Assembly (NCBI GenBank): GCA_963802635.1
Contig: CAWDJJ010000001.1
Coordinates: 3,162,001 to 3,226,000 of the forward strand
DNA length: 64,000 bases
Source of the DNA: CAVTLG01 sp963802635
GTDB taxonomy: Bacteria > Chloroflexota > Ktedonobacteria > Ktedonobacterales > Ktedonobacteraceae
Reading direction: 5' to 3'
The translations under genes and the position numbers were made by a program. Below the pieces are notes generated by a model, which saw only the letters and a list, made by a program, of their open reading frames with translations, did no database searches and had not been told where the DNA came from. Positions 63,084-64,000 of the stretch are shown here, one piece after another (the first letter of the stretch is position 1; each line of letters starts with the position of its first letter).

Positions 63084-64000
63084 CTATTTTGTGACCACGA
63101 GCCGAGGACGCTGGGATACCAGTAGATCGAGATACCACTGACAAAACAAGCGAAGCCTTTCTGTATTCAGACTATAGGCCCCTGTATCTTTATCCCCAAG
63201 AGCTGCATCACTGTGAGAGCGATCAAACTGTTTGGAGTTGACGAGATACGATTGGTAAAAGGTAATACTCTCATCAAACTTCCTATCAATCCAGCTAAAT
63301 TCCTCTTTTGTTGCAGTGAAAACAGGTGCCTTCAGTTCGAGTATCTGGTGCATCAAAGGGATAACTTCAGCGCATGTTGATGAAATTGCGTTCGTCAGGT
63401 GAAAGATGGAAGCTGGAGATGAGGATGCACTAATGCAGACAGCCTGTCGTGCAGCAAAATCAATCGGCATCAAATTTGACCGCGTGTCAGGTTGAATATG
63501 CATCTGGATAGCCTCTTCTGCAAGGAAGCCTTTGCGAACGCGTGACATGGCACTCTTAAATTGCAAAAGTTTTCTCAGAAAACCGTAGAGTCCAGAGAAA
63601 CCAGAAGCTACGGCATAGGTTGTGCTATGACCGATGACAATACTGGGGCGAAATATGCGTGTGCGGAAATCTGTGACATGAGCAACGATATGTTCTGCTT
63701 GTATCTTACTTCTCTCATAGTGATTATTGGCAAAATGCATCTCGGAAAGCTCTTCACGGATAATCCCTGTTTGCTTACCTGCAACATATGCAGTACTTAT
63801 ATAATTAAAAGCGGAGTCAATACCTATACAGCGGGCTAACTCAATAGCATGGCGAGTACCTTCCGTGTTAGTTTGAAAAATTTCTGCCTCGTATCGGTCC
63901 TCGTAGCGAAGTGATGCGGCACAGTGCCAAAATTGCGTGATGCGTGAAAGCATTTGTGGCTTGATACCACACAATTCACTTGTTACATCTCCCGGCACGA
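63084..64000 (-). CDS. Extended SDR / fatty acyl-CoA reductase-like protein, N-terminus beyond window
   Basis: 304 C-terminal residues are visible. NTEGTRHAIELARCIGIDS, the catalytic Ser in FNYISTAYVAGK and the YxxxK in HYERSKIQAEHIV mark the extended short-chain dehydrogenase fold of the thioester-reductase/fatty acyl-CoA reductase branch (NAD_binding_4); the substrate-side part has TRIFRPSIVIGHS. The dinucleotide loop (GxxGxxG) must lie to the right of the window. The frame is open to the end, so the ATG at 63998 is just an internal Met. Such enzymes reduce acyl-CoA or carrier-bound acyl groups to aldehydes or alcohols; with a sulfotransferase behind it, an alcohol product might be sulfated. 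Confidence 0.8.
   Translation of the reverse strand, partial: VPGDVTSELCGIKPQMLSRITQFWHCAASLRYEDRYEAEIFQTNTEGTRHAIELARCIGIDSAFNYISTAYVAGKQTGIIREELSEMHFANNHYERSKIQAEHIVAHVTDFRTRIFRPSIVIGHSTTYAVASGFSGLYGFLRKLLQFKSAMSRVRKGFLAEEAIQMHIQPDTRSNLMPIDFAARQAVCISASSSPASIFHLTNAISSTCAEVIPLMHQILELKAPVFTATKEEFSWIDRKFDESITFYQSYLVNSKQFDRSHSDAALGDKDTGAYSLNTERLRLFCQWYLDLLVSQRPRLVVTK

Noticed and set aside
1..64000. CRISPR arrays, tRNA and rRNA genes
   Set aside because: No regularly spaced repeat array, no TPsiC-like GGTTCRANNCC context in a cloverleaf, and no rRNA-like stretch was found by eye.

Overview
The window looks like a chromosomal segment of a free-living, metabolically broad bacterium, most probably a Ktedonobacter-like member of the Chloroflexota. 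That placement is inference from gene style: many sensor kinases, XRE-TPR and XRE-NB-ARC-TPR regulators, TnpB genes without TnpA, many lineage-specific low-complexity proteins, moderate GC and clear Shine-Dalgarno sites. No rRNA, tRNA or CRISPR array was seen.

Layout. 1-3375: end of a PAS-GAF sensor gene and iorBA (indolepyruvate:ferredoxin oxidoreductase). 3556-5213: a coiled-coil protein built from 21-bp repeats, with a decayed relative and direct repeats beside it. 5275-19823: a redox and carbon block with phosphoketolase, a ferredoxin/GltD-type flavoprotein, two paralogous membrane proteins, a DoxX protein, two OmpR-type regulators and three histidine kinases. 19955-23158: a 1067-residue coiled-coil protein. 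23320-29361: a complete peptide-type ABC importer. 29709-31352: an ECF sigma factor joined in frame to an ArsM-type methyltransferase. 31498-35089: an A+T-rich island with an XRE-NB-ARC-TPR protein. 35604-43074: methyltransferase, glycosidase-like protein, unknown repeat protein, amidohydrolase remnant, sugar isomerase and tnpB. 43273-51793: membrane-anchored unknown protein, P450, heterodimeric ABC exporter and a broken tnpB. 52349-58775: two copies of an XRE-TPR regulator plus divergent small-gene module, flanking a methyltransferase/HTH cluster. 59078-64000: AAA ATPase, carboxylate-amine ligase, sulfotransferase and an SDR reductase cut by the window end.

The most interesting signal is regulatory. 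Four promoters in the redox block (xfp, the ferredoxin/GltD gene, doxX-like, and the kinase at 17535) share one architecture. It is GTGAY, 6 nt, GTGAY, then after 16 nt a second such pair, then 10 nt and a TATGCT -10 element. Half-sites are 11 bp apart, pairs are 32 bp apart, and the first half-site lies exactly 58 bp upstream of the -10 in all four. This is how a tandem-binding OmpR/PhoB-type regulator would bind, and two such regulators are encoded inside the block. It suggests an undescribed regulon joining phosphoketolase metabolism, ferredoxin/NAD(P)H electron transfer and a DoxX membrane protein under a locally encoded two-component system.

A caution: seven genes here are broken, each by one extra base and none by a missing base. 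That bias may reflect sequence errors rather than true pseudogenes.
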